Shown: piece after piece, positions 22,488-32,571 of the stretch | Layout: every line of letters begins with the position of its first letter | Position numbering within the stretch: the first letter of the stretch is position 1 | Assembly: GCA_013791775.1 (NCBI GenBank) | Contig: VMTE01000006.1 | Coordinates: 59,799 to 123,798, forward strand | Direction of reading: 5' to 3' | Length of the DNA stretch: 64,000 bases | Origin: Hyphomonas sp. | GTDB taxonomy: Bacteria > Pseudomonadota > Alphaproteobacteria > Caulobacterales > Hyphomonadaceae | Translations under genes and position numbers: made by a program | The notes under the pieces: model-generated | Databases searched by the model: none | Seen by the model: only the letters and a program-made list of their open reading frames with translations | Told to the model about the DNA's origin: nothing

Positions 22488-24356
22488 ATGTCGGCAACCA
22501 ACGCACAATCCGTCGCCAAAGAGGCCGCGCGCAAGGGCAAGCCGAAAGCTGGCACCGACGCGAAGATCACGCTGGTCCAGGGCCACGGGATCAAGACCGA
22601 TCCGTCGCGGGATTCGCTGCTGACCGACTTCGGCAAGAAGACGCTGGACGACCGCTACCTGCTGCCGGGCGAGACCTATCAGGACATGTTTGCGCGCGTG
22701 GCGTCGGCCTATGCCGATGACAGCGCCCATGCCCAGCGCCTGTATGATTATATCTCGAAGCTCTGGTTCATGCCGGCGACGCCGGTGCTGTCGAACGGCG
22801 GCGCGGACCGGGGCCTGCCGATCTCCTGCTTTCTCAACCAGGTCGGCGATTCGCTCGACGATATCGTCGAGACCTGGACAGAGAACGTCTGGCTCGCCTC
22901 CAACGGCGGCGGCATCGGCACCTATTGGGGCAATGTCCGCTCGATCGGCGAGAAGGTCGGCCAGAACGGCCAGACCTCGGGAATCATCCCGTTCATCCGC
23001 GTGATGGACTCGCTGACCCTTGCGATCAGCCAAGGCTCGCTGCGCCGCGGCTCGGCGGCCTGCTATCTTGATATCCACCACCCGGAAATCGAGGAATTCC
23101 TCGAAATCCGCAAAGCCTCCGGCGACTTCAACCGCAAGAGCCTCAACCTCCATCACGGCATCAACATCACCGATGCCTTCATGGAAGCGGTGCGCAATGA
23201 CGAGGACTTCCCGCTGATCTCGCCGAAATCCGGCGACGTGCTGAAGACCGTCAATGCCCGCAAGCTCTGGCAGAAGATCCTCGAGCTGCGGATGCAGACC
23301 GGCGAGCCGTACCTCTTGTTCACCGACACAGTGAACAATGCGATGCCGGCCCACCAGAAGCGCCTCGGCCTGAAGGTCACTCAGTCGAACCTCTGCTCCG
23401 AGATCACTCTGCCCACCGGCGTCGATCATCGCGGTGTCGATCGCACGGCGGTCTGCTGCCTCTCGTCGGTGAATGCCGAGACCTTCCTCGAATGGTCGAA
23501 AGAGCCGATGTTCATGGAAGACATCTTCCGCTTCCTCGACAACGTGCTGGAAGACTTCATCGAACGCGCCCCGCCGGAAATGGCCCGCGCGGTCTATTCG
23601 GCCAAGCGTGAGCGTTCGGTCGGCCTCGGCGTCATGGGCTTCCACTCCTTCCTGCAGGCGATGAACGTCTCGATGGAGAGCGCCACGGCGAAGTCGCTGA
23701 ACATGAAGATCTTCAAGCATATCCGCCAGGGCGCGGATGCGGCCTCGGTGAAACTCGCCAAGGAACGCGGCCCCTGCGAGGATGCGCGCGATGTCGGCAT
23801 GATGGCCCGCTTCTCGAACAAGCTGGCCGTGGCGCCGACCGCCTCGATCTCGATCATCTGCGGCGGCACCTCGGCCGGCATCGAGCCGATCCCGGCCAAC
23901 GTCTATACGCACAAGACGCTGTCGGGTTCGTTCACGGTGAAGAACCGCCAGCTTGATGACCTGCTGAACGCCAAGGGCCTGAACTCGCCGGAGATCTGGG
24001 CCTCGATCCTCGAGCATGAGGGCTCGGTCCAGCATCTCGATTGCCTGGACGCGCAGGAAAAGGATGTCTTCAAGACCGCCTTCGAGCTCGACCAGCGTTG
24101 GATCATCGAACTGGCGGCCGACCGGACCCCGTTTATCTGCCAGTCGCAGTCGCTGAACCTGTTCCTGCCGGGCGATATCGACAAGTGGGACCTGCACATG
24201 CTGCACTGGACGGCATGGGAGCGGGGCTTGAAATCACTCTATTATTGCCGCTCGAAATCCGTCCAGCGGGCGTCTTTTGCCGGATCTGAAAAGATCGAAG
24301 CCGAGAAGCTGGATGTGGCCCGTACGGATTATGATGAGTGTCTGGCCTGCCAGTGA
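22488..24356 (+). CDS. nrdA: Ribonucleoside-diphosphate reductase alpha subunit (class I)
   Basis: A 622-residue catalytic subunit that reduces ribonucleotides to deoxyribonucleotides. The N-terminus goes straight into the catalytic fold (LLTDFGKKTLDDRYLLPGE) with no ATP-cone. Active-site features include PISCFLNQVGDS (first redox Cys), NGGGIGTYWG, NLCSEITLPT (the NxCxE radical motif), APTASIS and the C-terminal DECLACQ with the shuttle CxxC. The ATG at 22488 follows CAGGAGGG. The upstream NrdR box indicates repression when dATP is plentiful. The radical-bearing beta subunit gene nrdB is not in this window. Confidence 0.95.
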   Translation: MSATNAQSVAKEAARKGKPKAGTDAKITLVQGHGIKTDPSRDSLLTDFGKKTLDDRYLLPGETYQDMFARVASAYADDSAHAQRLYDYISKLWFMPATPVLSNGGADRGLPISCFLNQVGDSLDDIVETWTENVWLASNGGGIGTYWGNVRSIGEKVGQNGQTSGIIPFIRVMDSLTLAISQGSLRRGSAACYLDIHHPEIEEFLEIRKASGDFNRKSLNLHHGINITDAFMEAVRNDEDFPLISPKSGDVLKTVNARKLWQKILELRMQTGEPYLLFTDTVNNAMPAHQKRLGLKVTQSNLCSEITLPTGVDHRGVDRTAVCCLSSVNAETFLEWSKEPMFMEDIFRFLDNVLEDFIERAPPEMARAVYSAKRERSVGLGVMGFHSFLQAMNVSMESATAKSLNMKIFKHIRQGADAASVKLAKERGPCEDARDVGMMARFSNKLAVAPTASISIICGGTSAGIEPIPANVYTHKTLSGSFTVKNRQLDDLLNAKGLNSPEIWASILEHEGSVQHLDCLDAQEKDVFKTAFELDQRWIIELAADRTPFICQSQSLNLFLPGDIDKWDLHMLHWTAWERGLKSLYYCRSKSVQRASFAGSEKIEAEKLDVARTDYDECLACQ

Positions 24357-24390
24357 GGCTTACGCGTCGAAGTTGAAGTGTTAATGCGAG

Positions 24391-24420
24391 CGGCCCGCCC
24401 CCCAAGGCGGGCCGTTCATA
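24391..24420 (+). terminator. Terminator after nrdA
   Basis: A perfect 9-bp GC stem, CGGCCCGCC (24391-24399) and GGCGGGCCG (24406-24414), is followed by TTCATACTTT. It lies 34 bases after the nrdA stop. Because it ends the transcript here, nrdA appears monocistronic. Confidence 0.7.
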
Positions 24421-24673
24421 CTTTGGGCGCCGAAGTGTCGCCCGGATTTCATCAAATATCTCAAGCAGTTAACGCACGCCACTGGGGCGGCGACCCGGTC
24501 CGCGCATAAAAAAATGCGAAAAATCCGGGCGGTGGCACTGTATCTGCAGGTGTTGCGTCAGAAACAAGAATTTAATCTTTGAGGCGTGAAAAGGCAGTTG
24601 GGGCGCCAACTCGTTCATGTTAGCTTAGTCCTACGGGGTCAATTCTTACCTGAGTGGAGTAAGGATTCTGACC
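24421..24673. other. Leader region before the LpxR-like gene
   Basis: No gene is seen. There is a short CGCAT / ATGCG hairpin around an A run (about 24504-24520) and GTTGG / CCAAC arms near 24597-24610. The sequence is AT-richer than flanking genes and probably contains the promoter and leader of the next gene. Confidence 0.35.
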
Positions 24674-25555
24674 GTGAAAGGTAATCGAGGAATGGCCTTC
24701 GCAATTGCCACCAGTCTTGTAACCCTTGTCTGTCAGGGGTGCGTGTCGTCCGGCGCTGCTGACTATGCCTACGCAGAACCAGCCAGCGAACCCTCCCAGG
24801 GCATGAACCTGGCGATGCCGGGCTCGTTCGGGAGCGGCGCGCTCAACACGCCCACCGGGGCGGCGCTGAACGGCGCGGACCTCTCGGTTCCGCCCGCTGC
24901 CGCCAGCGGCATCCTTCTCTCGGCGCCGAACGGCGACGTGACCGTTATTGCCACCGTGCCCGCCCCATCGGCCTTCGGCCTGACGGGGGCCGGCCTTACA
25001 GGCCTGCCACAAACCGATCTCTCCTTCGGCTGGAATGCCAGCCCGGCGCTCCGCTCGGTCGCCGCTGACCTGGCGACCGCCCGGTACGGCCAGCCTGACC
25101 CGGAATACCGCGACGTGTCGTTCGGCCTGTCACTGGCCGCGACCAGTCTGCAGACCGGCCTGGCCTTCGATGTCGGCCTGGCCCCGCGTGTCGCCATGCG
25201 CAAAAGCGGCGATGTGAAAGTCCAGAGCGTCGGCGGTGAAGTCCGCTTCGGTAAGGGGCTCGACCTGCTGGAATCCGGCGCTGCGCCGGAAGGCTGGTAT
25301 GTCTTCGTGGGCGCCGATGGCGAAGCCCTGGTCTGGGACACGGACATGGCGCGGCTTGGCATGAACACGCTGACCGACATGCAGATCACTGACCAGCTGA
25401 CCGTGGGCGACCTGCAGGCGGGCATCTCGATCCAGCGCGCCGGCGGCGAGTTGTCCTTCAGCTATATTCGCCGCGAAATGGAATTCAGCGACCGCAATCG
25501 CAGCCTCTCAGATACGGAAGACTTTGCCGGCATCAGCTTCACGATGCGGCGCTAG
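24674..25555 (+). CDS. LpxR-like (DUF2219-type) lipoprotein
   Basis: A 293-residue protein with a lipoprotein signal (LVTLVCQGC, Cys near 23). A low-complexity Ala/Gly/Pro segment follows, then a beta-rich C-terminal half. The C-terminal pattern EGWYVFVGADGEALVWD (about 208-224), then LTVGDLQAGISIQ and ELSFSYIRREMEFSDR, resembles the end of LpxR lipid A 3'-O-deacylases (GWY.FAGAEGRA, VGDLQAG, YT...TREF). The catalytic N-terminal residues of LpxR are not recognisable, so this may be a barrel relative without that activity. The start is GTG 24674 behind GGAGTAAGG; ATG 24692 is possible. Confidence 0.55.
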   Translation: MKGNRGMAFAIATSLVTLVCQGCVSSGAADYAYAEPASEPSQGMNLAMPGSFGSGALNTPTGAALNGADLSVPPAAASGILLSAPNGDVTVIATVPAPSAFGLTGAGLTGLPQTDLSFGWNASPALRSVAADLATARYGQPDPEYRDVSFGLSLAATSLQTGLAFDVGLAPRVAMRKSGDVKVQSVGGEVRFGKGLDLLESGAAPEGWYVFVGADGEALVWDTDMARLGMNTLTDMQITDQLTVGDLQAGISIQRAGGELSFSYIRREMEFSDRNRSLSDTEDFAGISFTMRR

Positions 25556-25592
25556 ACGGTTCCTTTGCTCTCCCATTGCAACTGACCCCTCA

Positions 25593-25620
25593 CCCCTGCT
25601 TCGGCAGGGGTTTTCTTTTT
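25593..25620 (+). terminator. Rho-independent terminator
   Basis: CCCCTGC (25593-25599), loop TTCG, GCAGGGG (25604-25610), then TTTTCTTTTT. This is a textbook intrinsic terminator 37 bases after the LpxR-like gene. Confidence 0.9.
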
Positions 25621-25640
25621 GGAATGGGGGGCGGCCGGGC

Positions 25641-26213
25641 TCAGTCTTCGCTGTGTCCCTCATCTTGAGTCTCGCTGGTTTCGCGGCGGGGGCGGGCGAT
25701 CAGCTCGCCGAGATCAACCAGTTCGATGAACGTGTCAGCCTCGCGGCGCAGGTCGTCCGAAATCATCGGCGGGGAGGCGTTCATGGTCGAGACGACCGAG
25801 ACGCGCACGCCCCTGGCCTTCACGGCCTCGACCAGCCGGCGGAAATCGCCGTTCCCGCTGAACAGCACGATATGGTCGGCCCAGCCGGCCGCTTCCAGCA
25901 TATCGACGGCAAGCTCGACATCCATGTTGCCGCGTACGCGCTTGCGCCCGTCGCGGTCCACGAACTCGCGGGCGGGCTTTTTCACAACGTGGAAGCCGTT
26001 ATAGGCCAGCCAGTCCACCAGCGGCCGGATCGGGCTGTAGTCGTCGTTTTCGACCAGGGCCGTGTAGTAGCTGGCGCGGACAAGGCGGCCGCGGGTCTGG
26101 AACTCCTTCAGGAGTTTGCGGAAATCTATTTCCAGGCCAACCGAGCGGGCGGCGGTATAGAGATTGGCCCCGTCGATGAACAAGGCCAGGCGCTCATCCT
26201 TGTAGAAGGCCAT
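25641..26213 (-). CDS. NYN domain (LabA/DUF88) protein
   Basis: A 190-residue PIN-like NYN-domain protein. The N-terminal strand [11 protein letters not shown] carries the first acidic residue. [16 protein letters not shown] and [21 protein letters not shown] (about 106-124) carry the remaining acidic metal-site positions, and the final strand is VRVSVVST. Such proteins are predicted or shown single-strand RNA nucleases. The ATG at 26213 begins the domain; an upstream extension is not conserved. It is divergent from rpoZ. Confidence 0.85.
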   Translation of the reverse strand: MAFYKDERLALFIDGANLYTAARSVGLEIDFRKLLKEFQTRGRLVRASYYTALVENDDYSPIRPLVDWLAYNGFHVVKKPAREFVDRDGRKRVRGNMDVELAVDMLEAAGWADHIVLFSGNGDFRRLVEAVKARGVRVSVVSTMNASPPMISDDLRREADTFIELVDLGELIARPRRETSETQDEGHSED

Positions 26214-26368
26214 TGGCAATACCCTTTTCTTCCAATAGGAGGGGCATAATCTGTTGCCCGGAACGTGCCATTTCACCGCTTACCGGTCCTTGCCAAAGCC
26301 TGCAAGGATGGGTTGCCGCGGTGTGCTGCAGCGCATATAAAGGGCGGTTCTCAGGAGATTTGCCCGAA

Positions 26369-26719
26369 ATGGCCCGTGTTACTGTCGAAGACTGCATTGA
26401 AAAGATCCCGAACCGGTTCGAGCTCGTTCTGATCGCCGGCCAGCGCGCCCGGATGATCCGCGAAGGCTCGCCGCTGACGATTGACCGGGACAATGACAAG
26501 GATCCGGTCGTCTCGCTGCGCGAGATCGCCGAGTCGACCATCGACCTGAAACTGGTCAAGGAAGCGCTGATCTCCAACCTGCAGGATATCCGTCCGGGCG
26601 AGGAAAACGAGCGCGAGGCTGACCGTCAGGCCCTCATGGCTGCACCCGCCGCGACCGAGGATGATGTGCTGCGCGCGTACCAGGCTGAAATCGAGTCCGG
26701 GCGCGACGACCGCCTGTAG
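26369..26719 (+). CDS. rpoZ: RNA polymerase omega subunit
   Basis: A 116-residue omega subunit. The start [20 protein letters not shown] is highly conserved, followed by [10 protein letters not shown] and [14 protein letters not shown], the beta'-contact region. An acidic C-terminal tail ([18 protein letters not shown]) is usual in Alphaproteobacteria. CAGGAG precedes the ATG. The gene heads an operon with the (p)ppGpp synthetase/hydrolase; omega is part of the ppGpp binding site on RNA polymerase, so the pairing is functional as well as conserved. Confidence 0.97.
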   Translation: MARVTVEDCIEKIPNRFELVLIAGQRARMIREGSPLTIDRDNDKDPVVSLREIAESTIDLKLVKEALISNLQDIRPGEENEREADRQALMAAPAATEDDVLRAYQAEIESGRDDRL

Positions 26720-26727
26720 GAGACCAA

Positions 26728-28995
26728 ATGGACGGCAGCGCCCTTTCCGGACAGGAAAAAGGGGCTGGCGCTGACGCTGGCAAACAGGCCGCTGCGCCCG
26801 GCGCAGCGGATGGTCTGCCCCCGGTTCCGACCCGCGAAGAACTGATCGCGAAGGTTCGCGCCTATCACCCGCGCGTGAAATCCGAATTGCTCGGCCAGGC
26901 CTATGACTTCGCCAAGAAGCATCACGGGCAGCAGACGCGCGATTCCGGCGAAGCCTACTATTCCCACCCCATCCGGGTCGCCAACCTCCTCGCCGACGTG
27001 CATCTTGACGAGGTGACCATCGTTGCCGGCCTGTTGCACGATGTGGTCGAGGATACCGAGATCGACATCGGCGACATCGAGGTGCGGTTCGGCGCCGATG
27101 TGGCCGAACTGGTCGACGGGGTGACGAAGCTCGACAAGCTCGAATTCACCTCGAAGGAAGCCGCGCAGGCGGAGAACTTCCAGAAGTTCATCCTGGCGAT
27201 GACCAGCGACATCCGTGTACTGCTGGTCAAGCTGGCCGACCGTCTCCACAACATGGAAACGCTGCACCATCGCAAGAAGGTGGAAAGCCGCCAGCGCACC
27301 GCGCGCGAGACGATGGACATCTATGCGCCGCTGGCGCGGCGGGTGGGTCTCTATGACGTTGCGGCGCGAATGGACGATATGGCGTTCCAGGAGCTCAATC
27401 CGGATGCGCGCCGCGCGATCCTCTACCGGCTCGAGGAACTGGAACTCGAGAACCAGGGCGATCTCGACCGGATCCGCGAAGACCTGACCAAGCTGCTGAA
27501 CGAGACCGGACTGAACTACCGCCTGCGCGGCCGCCGCAAGCAACCCTATTCGCTGTGGCGCAAGCTGGAGCGCAAGTCGATTTCCTTCCGCGACGTGGCG
27601 GACCTGTTCGCCTTCCGCGTGATCCTCCAGAATCCCAAGGATTGCTATTGCGTGCTCGGCGCAATCCACACGCACTGGGCCTGCATTCCGGACCGGTTCC
27701 GCGACTTCATCTCGGTGCCCAAGCCCAACGGCTATGCCAGCCTGCACACGACCGTGCGCGCCTCCGGCAATCGCCGGGTGGAGCTGCAGATCCGCACCGA
27801 GGCGATGGACCGCACGGCCGAGTACGGCGTTGCGGCGCACTGGGGCTACAAGAACCGCTCGTATGGGTTTGACGTGGACTCGGCGCGCGCCGCCGGTCTT
27901 GATCCGGAAGCCAACCTCAAGGCCTTTGCCGAACTGCTGCGCGACGGCGCCGAGCCGGGCGAGTTCCTCGAACATGCCAAGCTGGAGATGTACCGCGAGC
28001 ACGTTTTCGCCTTCACGCCGAAGGGCAAGCTGATCATCCTGCCGGCCGGGGCCATGCCGCTGGATTTCGCCTATGCCGTTCACTCGGCCGTCGGCGACAC
28101 GGCCGTTGGTGTACGGATCAACGGTGAAGAGAAGTCGATGCGCCGGCCGCTCAAGAACGGCGACGTTGTCGATATCATCCGCGGCCGGGCGCCGGCATCG
28201 GTCATCGGCTGGGAAGCGATGACTTATACGGGCCGCGCAAAATCCAAGCAGCGCAAGCTGGAGCGCGACCGGGAATCGGCCGAGTTCCGGCGTCTCGGCG
28301 AAGGCCTGATCAACCAGGCGCTACGGCGCGCGGGCGCCGACCCGGTGGATGTGATGCTGATCGAGGTGGCCAAGAAGCTGAAGCTCGATTCGATTGACGA
28401 CCTGCGCGAAGAGGCCGGGCGCGGCAAGGTGCTCACCTCGGCTATCGTGCGGGCGGCCTTTCCCGGCTATGAGCCGGAGCGGACCGACGATCTCGACAAG
28501 ACGCCGATCGACAGCCGGCATGCGCCGCTGTTTGTCGAGGGCAAGGATCTGACGCCGGGCGTGACGCTGCATCTGGGCCAATGCTGCCATCCCTTGCCGG
28601 GCGACCGGATCATCGGGGTGCAGGTGCCGGACAAGGGACTGGTCGTGCACGTGTCCAGCTGTTCGCGTCTCGCCGAATATGACGACCAGCCCGAGCTGTG
28701 GCGCGACCTGAGATGGACGGAGCTGGCCAAGACCGGCGCGGTCGCGATTGGCCGTATACGGATTAATGCCTCGAACCAGAAGGGCGTTCTGGCGAAGCTC
28801 TGCTCTGCAGTGGCCGAGTCGAACGGGAACATTGTCGGCATCTCGACCGGCACAAGGCAACCTGATTTCATAGAACTGATGATGGATATCGAAGTGGAAG
28901 ACCTGAAACGCCTGACCCAGATCCTGGCGGCCTTGCGCTCGCTGGCTGTTGTTGACCGCGCCGTACGCGACCAGGAGGGCCAGGATGAACAGTGA
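26728..28995 (+). CDS. rsh: Bifunctional (p)ppGpp synthetase/hydrolase (Rsh/SpoT)
   Basis: A 755-residue stringent-response enzyme. The HD hydrolase domain is intact ([10 protein letters not shown] with His80, then [12 protein letters not shown] with HD at 104-105). The synthetase domain has [12 protein letters not shown] and [15 protein letters not shown] (about 330-345). TGS ([20 protein letters not shown], about 429), a zinc-finger-like region and a C-terminal ACT domain (about 675-750) complete the usual layout. It is the only Rsh seen here. The gene begins 9 bases after rpoZ and its end overlaps pyrE by 11 bases. Confidence 0.97.
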   Translation: MDGSALSGQEKGAGADAGKQAAAPGAADGLPPVPTREELIAKVRAYHPRVKSELLGQAYDFAKKHHGQQTRDSGEAYYSHPIRVANLLADVHLDEVTIVAGLLHDVVEDTEIDIGDIEVRFGADVAELVDGVTKLDKLEFTSKEAAQAENFQKFILAMTSDIRVLLVKLADRLHNMETLHHRKKVESRQRTARETMDIYAPLARRVGLYDVAARMDDMAFQELNPDARRAILYRLEELELENQGDLDRIREDLTKLLNETGLNYRLRGRRKQPYSLWRKLERKSISFRDVADLFAFRVILQNPKDCYCVLGAIHTHWACIPDRFRDFISVPKPNGYASLHTTVRASGNRRVELQIRTEAMDRTAEYGVAAHWGYKNRSYGFDVDSARAAGLDPEANLKAFAELLRDGAEPGEFLEHAKLEMYREHVFAFTPKGKLIILPAGAMPLDFAYAVHSAVGDTAVGVRINGEEKSMRRPLKNGDVVDIIRGRAPASVIGWEAMTYTGRAKSKQRKLERDRESAEFRRLGEGLINQALRRAGADPVDVMLIEVAKKLKLDSIDDLREEAGRGKVLTSAIVRAAFPGYEPERTDDLDKTPIDSRHAPLFVEGKDLTPGVTLHLGQCCHPLPGDRIIGVQVPDKGLVVHVSSCSRLAEYDDQPELWRDLRWTELAKTGAVAIGRIRINASNQKGVLAKLCSAVAESNGNIVGISTGTRQPDFIELMMDIEVEDLKRLTQILAALRSLAVVDRAVRDQEGQDEQ

Positions 28996-29566
28996 TCAGG
29001 TTCTCGACGTTTTCCGGGCGGCCGGCGCGCTGCTCGAGGGACATTTCATCCTGTCGTCGGGGCGGCGCAGCCCGGTTTTCCTGCAGAAAGCGCTCGTCTT
29101 TTCGCGCCCGGACCTGTCCGAGAAACTCTGCAAGGCGCTCGCGACAAAGCTGACCGCCACGTTCGGCAAGATCGACGTGGTGGCGGGGCCGGCCGTGGGC
29201 GGAATCATTCCCGGCTATGAACTCGCGCGCCATCTCGGCGCCCGGGCGATCTTCGCCGAGCGCGTGGACGGGCATCTCGAATTCCGGCGCGGATTTTCGA
29301 TTGCGGACGGCGAACGTGTACTGATCGCCGAGGATATCGTGACGACCGGCCTGTCGTTCCGCGAGACGGTCGAGGCGCTGGCGAAGCTGCCCGGCACGGT
29401 GGTCGGCGGGGCGTGCATTATCGACCGCTCCGGCGGGCGCGCTGATGTCGGCTGCCAGCTTGTCTCGCTGGCGCAGGTGAATTTCCCCGACTACGCCGCC
29501 GATGATCTGCCCCCGGAGCTTGCGGCGATGCCGCCCGTGAAGCCGGGCTCGCGGGGGCTCGCCTGA
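28985..29566 (+). CDS. pyrE: Orotate phosphoribosyltransferase
   Basis: A 193-residue enzyme joining orotate to PRPP to give OMP. Family motifs are [13 protein letters not shown] (about 21-33), [17 protein letters not shown] and the PRPP-binding loop [14 protein letters not shown] (about 117-130). [13 protein letters not shown] follows. The ATG at 28985 lies inside the 3' end of rsh, behind AGGAGGGCC, so translation is coupled. The length is a little short of E. coli PyrE and typical of the compact alphaproteobacterial type. Confidence 0.95.
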   Translation: MNSDQVLDVFRAAGALLEGHFILSSGRRSPVFLQKALVFSRPDLSEKLCKALATKLTATFGKIDVVAGPAVGGIIPGYELARHLGARAIFAERVDGHLEFRRGFSIADGERVLIAEDIVTTGLSFRETVEALAKLPGTVVGGACIIDRSGGRADVGCQLVSLAQVNFPDYAADDLPPELAAMPPVKPGSRGLA

Positions 29567-30324
29567 TGGCAGGCTACCTGCGCCTCGGTGTGAACATCGA
29601 CCATGTGGCGACAATCCGCAACGCGCGCGGCGGGCCGCATCCGGATCCGGTGCGCGCGGCAGAGATCGCCGAGGCGGCAGGCGCGGACGGCATCACCATC
29701 CACCTGCGCGAAGACCGCCGGCATATCCGCGACGGTGACATCGAAGCGATCCGCAAGGCCACGCGCCTGCCGATCAATCTCGAAATGGCGGTGACCGAAG
29801 AGATGCAGGCGATTGCAACGGCATTTCGTCCGCATGCGGCGTGTCTCGTTCCGGAGCGGCGCGAGGAGCGCACGACGGAAGGCGGACTGGACGTGGCCGG
29901 CATGCAGGGCCGGATGGCGCCGGTGGTGGACGCGCTGCGCGCGGCCGGCGCGCGCGTGTCGTTGTTCATCGAGCCGGCCCCGGCGCAGATTGCGGCGGCA
30001 CAGTCGCTGCGCGCGCCGGTGGTGGAACTGCACACCGGAAAGTATGCGGAGCTCTGGCTGGAGGGCGGCGCCGAGGCTGCCGCGCCGGAGCTGGAACGGT
30101 TGAAGGCGGCCGCCGCCGACGCGCGCCGCCGGGGCATTGAGCCGCACGCGGGCCATGGGCTGACGTTCGACAATGTCGGGCCGGTCGCGGCGATTGCCGA
30201 ACTTGCGGAGCTCAATATCGGGCATTTCCTGATCGGTGAGGCGATCTTCATCGGCCTCGACGCGGCGATCCGCGAGATGCGCCGGCGGATGGATATCGCG
30301 CGCGGCGCGGCGGTCGCGGCATGA
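29566..30324 (+). CDS. pdxJ: Pyridoxine 5'-phosphate synthase
   Basis: A 252-residue TIM-barrel enzyme that forms pyridoxine phosphate from 1-deoxyxylulose 5-phosphate and 3-amino-2-oxopropyl phosphate. The start [18 protein letters not shown] is the family hallmark. [40 protein letters not shown] and the phosphate-binding [11 protein letters not shown] end region are all seen. TGATG overlap joins it to pyrE, and its stop overlaps acpS. Confidence 0.97.
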   Translation: MAGYLRLGVNIDHVATIRNARGGPHPDPVRAAEIAEAAGADGITIHLREDRRHIRDGDIEAIRKATRLPINLEMAVTEEMQAIATAFRPHAACLVPERREERTTEGGLDVAGMQGRMAPVVDALRAAGARVSLFIEPAPAQIAAAQSLRAPVVELHTGKYAELWLEGGAEAAAPELERLKAAAADARRRGIEPHAGHGLTFDNVGPVAAIAELAELNIGHFLIGEAIFIGLDAAIREMRRRMDIARGAAVAA

Positions 30325-30731
30325 TCATCGGCATCGGCAACGACCTGTGCAACATCGAGCGCATCCAGCGCTCGCTCGACCGGTTTGGCGAGCGGTTCGA
30401 AGCGCGCGTGTTCACGCCTTACGAGATTGCCAAGGCGCGCGGCCGCCGCCGGGTTGCGGAGACGTATGCGAAGCGGTTCGCGGCCAAGGAAGCCTGCGCG
30501 AAGGCACTGGGCACGGGCGTGCCGCGCGCCGGTGTACACTGGAAACACCTGGGCGTCGTGAACCTGCCATCGGGCAAGCCGGGCTTCGAGTTGACCGGCG
30601 GCGCGGCGGCGCGGCTCGCCCGCATCACGCCGCTCGGCTACCGGGCTATGCTGCACCTAACCCTGACGGACGATCATCCGTGGGCGGAGGCCAGCGTGAT
30701 CATCGAAGCCGTACCCTTGGGCGCGCCATGA
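30321..30731 (+). CDS. acpS: Holo-[acyl-carrier-protein] synthase
   Basis: A 136-residue phosphopantetheinyl transferase that arms acyl carrier protein. The Mg-binding start [13 protein letters not shown] (Asp8) and the [17 protein letters not shown] motif (about 51-67, with the second Mg ligand Glu) are intact. [17 protein letters not shown] near the C-terminus is also typical. It overlaps pdxJ by 4 bases and rnc by 4. In most relatives lepB lies between acpS and rnc; here it does not. Confidence 0.96.
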   Translation: MIIGIGNDLCNIERIQRSLDRFGERFEARVFTPYEIAKARGRRRVAETYAKRFAAKEACAKALGTGVPRAGVHWKHLGVVNLPSGKPGFELTGGAAARLARITPLGYRAMLHLTLTDDHPWAEASVIIEAVPLGAP

Positions 30732-31483
30732 GTGATCCGCGGCCCAAGCGCACACGCCAGCGCGCCGCCGCCAAGGCGGTCCGGCCGAGCCTCAGCGATG
30801 CGGCGCTCGCCGGCGCGGAGGCGGCCTGCGGCTACCGGTTCAAGGACAAGGCGCTGCTGGTGCGGGGGCTGACCCATCCCAGCGCCGTGAGCGCCGCCGA
30901 CTCGCTGCAACATGCCAACCAGCGGCTGGAATTCCTCGGCGACCGGGTGCTCAACCTGGTCATCGCCGAGCGGCTGATCGACCGGCGGCGCAACGAAACC
31001 GAAGGCGATCTTGCGCCGCGTCTCAACCGGCTGGTCAAGAAGGGGGCGTGCGCCGACGCGTTCCGTCACGCCGGCCTCAACGCCTTCATCCTGCTGTCGG
31101 ACAATGAAGTGTCGAGCGGCGGGCGCGACCGCGAGTCGACGCTGGGCGATGCCTGCGAGGCGGTGATTGCGGCCATCTACCTCGACGGCGGCCTCAGCGC
31201 CGCGCGCAAGTTCATCGAGAAGGCCTGGGCCCCGCAGTTTACCAGCGGCCCGGCGGAGACGAAAGATCCCAAGACGCTGCTGCAGGAGCTGGTGCAGGGG
31301 CAGGGTCATCCGCTCCCGGAATATGTGGTGACGAGCCGGTCCGGACCGGATCACGCGCCGGTCTATGAAGTTGAAGTGCGAATAGCCCCGCACGGTCAGG
31401 CCGCCGCAACGGGCGCATCAAAGCGCGACGCCGAGCGACATGCCGCCGCGCGGATGCTGGAACAATTGAAAGGGAATACATGA
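30728..31483 (+). CDS. rnc: Ribonuclease III
   Basis: A 251-residue double-strand-specific endonuclease for rRNA processing. The catalytic domain has the signature [15 protein letters not shown] (about 69-83) and the acidic Mg ligands in [16 protein letters not shown]. The C-terminal dsRNA-binding domain follows ([14 protein letters not shown] to [16 protein letters not shown]). A basic N-terminal extension ([15 protein letters not shown]) precedes the domain. It overlaps acpS and era by 4 bases each, as part of the rpoZ-recO unit. Confidence 0.97.
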   Translation: MSDPRPKRTRQRAAAKAVRPSLSDAALAGAEAACGYRFKDKALLVRGLTHPSAVSAADSLQHANQRLEFLGDRVLNLVIAERLIDRRRNETEGDLAPRLNRLVKKGACADAFRHAGLNAFILLSDNEVSSGGRDRESTLGDACEAVIAAIYLDGGLSAARKFIEKAWAPQFTSGPAETKDPKTLLQELVQGQGHPLPEYVVTSRSGPDHAPVYEVEVRIAPHGQAAATGASKRDAERHAAARMLEQLKGNT

Positions 31484-32427
31484 GCGAGCAAACCGTAACG
31501 CATGCCGGGTTCTGCGCCATCATCGGCGCGCCGAATGCGGGCAAATCGACGCTCACCAACCGTCTGGTCGGCGCCAAGGTCGCCATCGTCACGCACAAGG
31601 TGCAGACGACGCGGTTTCCGGTGCGCGGCGTTGCGCAGGTGGGAAGTGTGCAAGTCGTGATCGTCGATACGCCGGGCATTTTCGTCGCCAAACGGCGGCT
31701 CGACCGGGCGATGGTGAAGGCGGCCTGGGGCGGGGCGGATGACGCCGACGCCGTGGTGCACCTGATCGATGCCTCGGCCTGGGTGGCCGAGCATGAGGGC
31801 CACACGACCGGCGCGCAACGCCATTCGCTGGACGACGACCGGCGCGTCATCCAGCAGCTGAAGGATGCGGGCCGCCGGGCCATCCTTGCACTGAACAAGA
31901 TAGACCTCTTTCCGCATGACCGGGTTCTGCCGGTGATGGCGGCGCTGAGCGCCGAGGGCGTCTATGATGAGATCTTCATGATCTCGGCCGACAAGGGGGA
32001 CGGCGTCGACAAGCTCGCCTCCGCCATCGCGTCGCGCATGCCGGAGGGCGAGGCGCTGTATCCGCCGGACCAGGTGGCAGACCTGCCGATGCGGGTGCTT
32101 GCCGCCGAAGTGACGCGCGAGAAGCTGATGCTGCGGTTGCACCAGGAGCTGCCCTACCAGCTGACCGTCGAGACCGAGAGCTGGGAAGAGCGCAAGGACG
32201 GATCCGTCCGCATACAGCAGGTTATCATTGTCGGACGCGAAGGCCACAAGGCCATGGTGCTGGGCAAGGGCGGCGCACAGATCAAGGAAATCGGCCGCCA
32301 GGCGCGTGTCGAGCTGACCGAGATGCTGGGGCGCCCGGTGCACCTGTTCCTGTTCGTCAAGATCGACGAACGCTGGCAGGAAAAGCGCGAGAACTATTCG
32401 GGGTTCGGGCTGGAGTTTGATGTTTAG
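31480..32427 (+). CDS. era: GTPase Era
   Basis: A 315-residue GTPase acting in 16S rRNA maturation and 30S assembly. The G motifs are GAPNAGKST (G1), DTPG (G3) and NKID (G4). The C-terminal KH domain has the core EGHKAMVLGKGGAQIKEIG (about 248-266). It overlaps rnc by 4 bases (ATGA). The next gene recO is 144 bases away, and that gap is filled by a hairpin repeat, the only break in this otherwise overlapped operon. Confidence 0.97.
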   Translation: MSEQTVTHAGFCAIIGAPNAGKSTLTNRLVGAKVAIVTHKVQTTRFPVRGVAQVGSVQVVIVDTPGIFVAKRRLDRAMVKAAWGGADDADAVVHLIDASAWVAEHEGHTTGAQRHSLDDDRRVIQQLKDAGRRAILALNKIDLFPHDRVLPVMAALSAEGVYDEIFMISADKGDGVDKLASAIASRMPEGEALYPPDQVADLPMRVLAAEVTREKLMLRLHQELPYQLTVETESWEERKDGSVRIQQVIIVGREGHKAMVLGKGGAQIKEIGRQARVELTEMLGRPVHLFLFVKIDERWQEKRENYSGFGLEFDV

Positions 32428-32440
32428 GGGCTCGCGCTGT

Positions 32441-32566
32441 TCTTCTCCCCTCTCCCTAGGGAGAGGGGCAGGGGTGAGGGGGCACTGCCCCTGCAAGCTT
32501 GCACAAGGTTTCGGGCGCTGTTCTCCCTCACCCTCAACCCCCTCTCCCCAAGAGGGAGAGGGGGCT
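32441..32566. repeat. Paired-hairpin intergenic repeat, copy A2
   Basis: Hairpin 1 has 10-bp arms CCCCTCTCCC (32447-32456) and its complement (32459-32468), loop TA. Hairpin 2 has 11-bp arms CCCCCTCTCCC (32538-32548) and its complement (32554-32564). The spacer includes TTTCGGGCGCTG, like copies A1 and A3. It fills the era-recO gap, and its last arm is the only purine-rich stretch in front of recO. Confidence 0.8.
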
Positions 32567-32571
32567 TTGTT

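Noticed and set aside
30236-30727. Upstream extension of rnc
   Set aside because: The extension is an Arg-rich shadow of pdxJ and acpS; RNase III similarity begins after ATG 30728.
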